Shown piece after piece: positions 63,638 through 64,000 of a stretch of 64,000 nt of DNA (positions are counted from its first letter, which is position 1; each line of letters begins with the position of its first letter). The notes below the pieces were generated by a model that was given only the letters and a program-made list of their open reading frames with translations, was not told where the DNA came from and searched no databases. The stretch is from Trichomonas vaginalis G3 (taxonomy: Eukaryota > Parabasalia > Trichomonadida > Trichomonadidae), in assembly GCF_026262505.1 (NCBI RefSeq), contig NC_067206.1, forward strand, positions 39,631,660-39,695,659, written 5' to 3'. The translations under genes and the position numbers were made by a program.

Positions 63638-64000
63638 AACAAGTTACATATATATAAAGTTTATTTAAATATAATCACCATTGGATTCAATCACGCGTTC
63701 GCAGCGATCGATCCAGGCTTGAAAGACACGCTTTAAATCATCATGAGAAAATTGCTCAAATTGCTCTCTTACAAAATTTTCAAGATCATCTGGACTCGCG
63801 AATTCGCGTCCTTCAGCTCTCTTTTTTAGCGTGCCGAATAAATAAAAGTCAGAGGGTGCAATATCAGGTGAATAAATTGGGTTTGGAACAACTTTGACAT
63901 TGTTTTCCACCAAGTAATTCATTACCTTATGACTTTTGTGAACTCTTGAATTATCAAAATGAATTGCAAACTTTTGTTTTTGTTGTTTGGATTTCTCAAA
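63638..64000 (-). mobile_element. Mariner-family DNA transposon (3' end only, cut by window edge)
   Basis: Inserted next to a TA dinucleotide (63636-63637) in the M2 integrase gene. The presumed terminal repeat starts AACAAGTTACATATATATAA. Only the 3' end of the transposase gene lies in the window. Confidence 0.85.
63665..64000 (-). CDS. Mariner transposase, C-terminal part
   Basis: The frame is open to the window edge (about 111 codons visible). It carries HFDNSRVHKSHK with the second catalytic Asp and IYSPDIAPSDFYLFG with the third; 34 residues separate the two Asp, the DD34D signature of mariner. It ends GDYI and a stop. Such transposases excise and insert at TA. Similar elements (Tvmar1) are abundant in T. 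vaginalis. No break is visible in the part seen. Confidence 0.92.
   Translation of the reverse strand, partial: FEKSKQQKQKFAIHFDNSRVHKSHKVMNYLVENNVKVVPNPIYSPDIAPSDFYLFGTLKKRAEGREFASPDDLENFVREQFEQFSHDDLKRVFQAWIDRCERVIESNGDYI

Noticed and set aside
1-64000. tRNA, rRNA or other structural RNA genes
   Set aside because: No cloverleaf, rRNA-like or snRNA-like sequence was noticed by eye; a covariance-model search would be needed to exclude small RNAs.

Overview
The window is AT-rich eukaryotic DNA, most likely from a trichomonad parabasalid (Trichomonas vaginalis or a close relative). The grounds are two Maverick/Polinton elements with KilA-N genes, a mariner with a DD34D transposase, compact intron-less host genes (centrin, an R1R2R3 Myb protein) and very short intergenic spaces. 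Species is inferred and was not tested by a database search.

Layout. Positions 1-1499 are non-coding and hold a ~970-bp palindrome built from ten consecutive hairpins. From 1504 to 26123 lies a Kolobok-type DNA transposon with terminal inverted repeats and a TTAA target duplication. Its transposase gene is split by a 21.6-kb Polinton (3503-25116, 'M1') with ~655-bp near-identical inverted repeats and a 5-bp AAAAT target duplication. From 26148 to 29864 runs a satellite of about 34 nearly identical ~110-bp units, followed by ~2.3 kb of AT-rich DNA without genes. Positions 32215-38719 are the host gene island: a divergent bromodomain-like protein, a centrin, a coiled-coil protein of unknown role, a conserved-looking unknown, a Myb protein and a coiled-coil protein. 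A foldback repeat (38992-39826) follows. From about 40074 to 63637 lies a second Polinton-like element ('M2'), cut at its right edge by a mariner that runs off the window.

M1 carries the classic Polinton set: protein-primed family-B DNA polymerase, retroviral-type integrase, capsid protein, packaging ATPase, a minor-capsid candidate, a long fibre gene and KilA-N genes. It is a fossil, with roughly a dozen or more breaks spread over its genes although its inverted repeats are almost identical. M2 has homologous capsid, ATPase, minor-capsid and fibre genes and an integrase, but in the visible part no polymerase B; in its place is a whole-looking 770-codon primase-SF3 helicase gene bracketed by inverted arrays of iteron-like repeats. 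The M2 structural block of ~8.4 kb is duplicated in tandem. The two copies are nearly identical except in the fibre gene, where the shaft and head are entirely different between a shared anchor and a shared phage-like collar domain. That fibre-swapped duplication, the primase-helicase replication module with its putative origin repeats, and the hairpin-of-hairpins at the left edge are the most unusual contents of the window.
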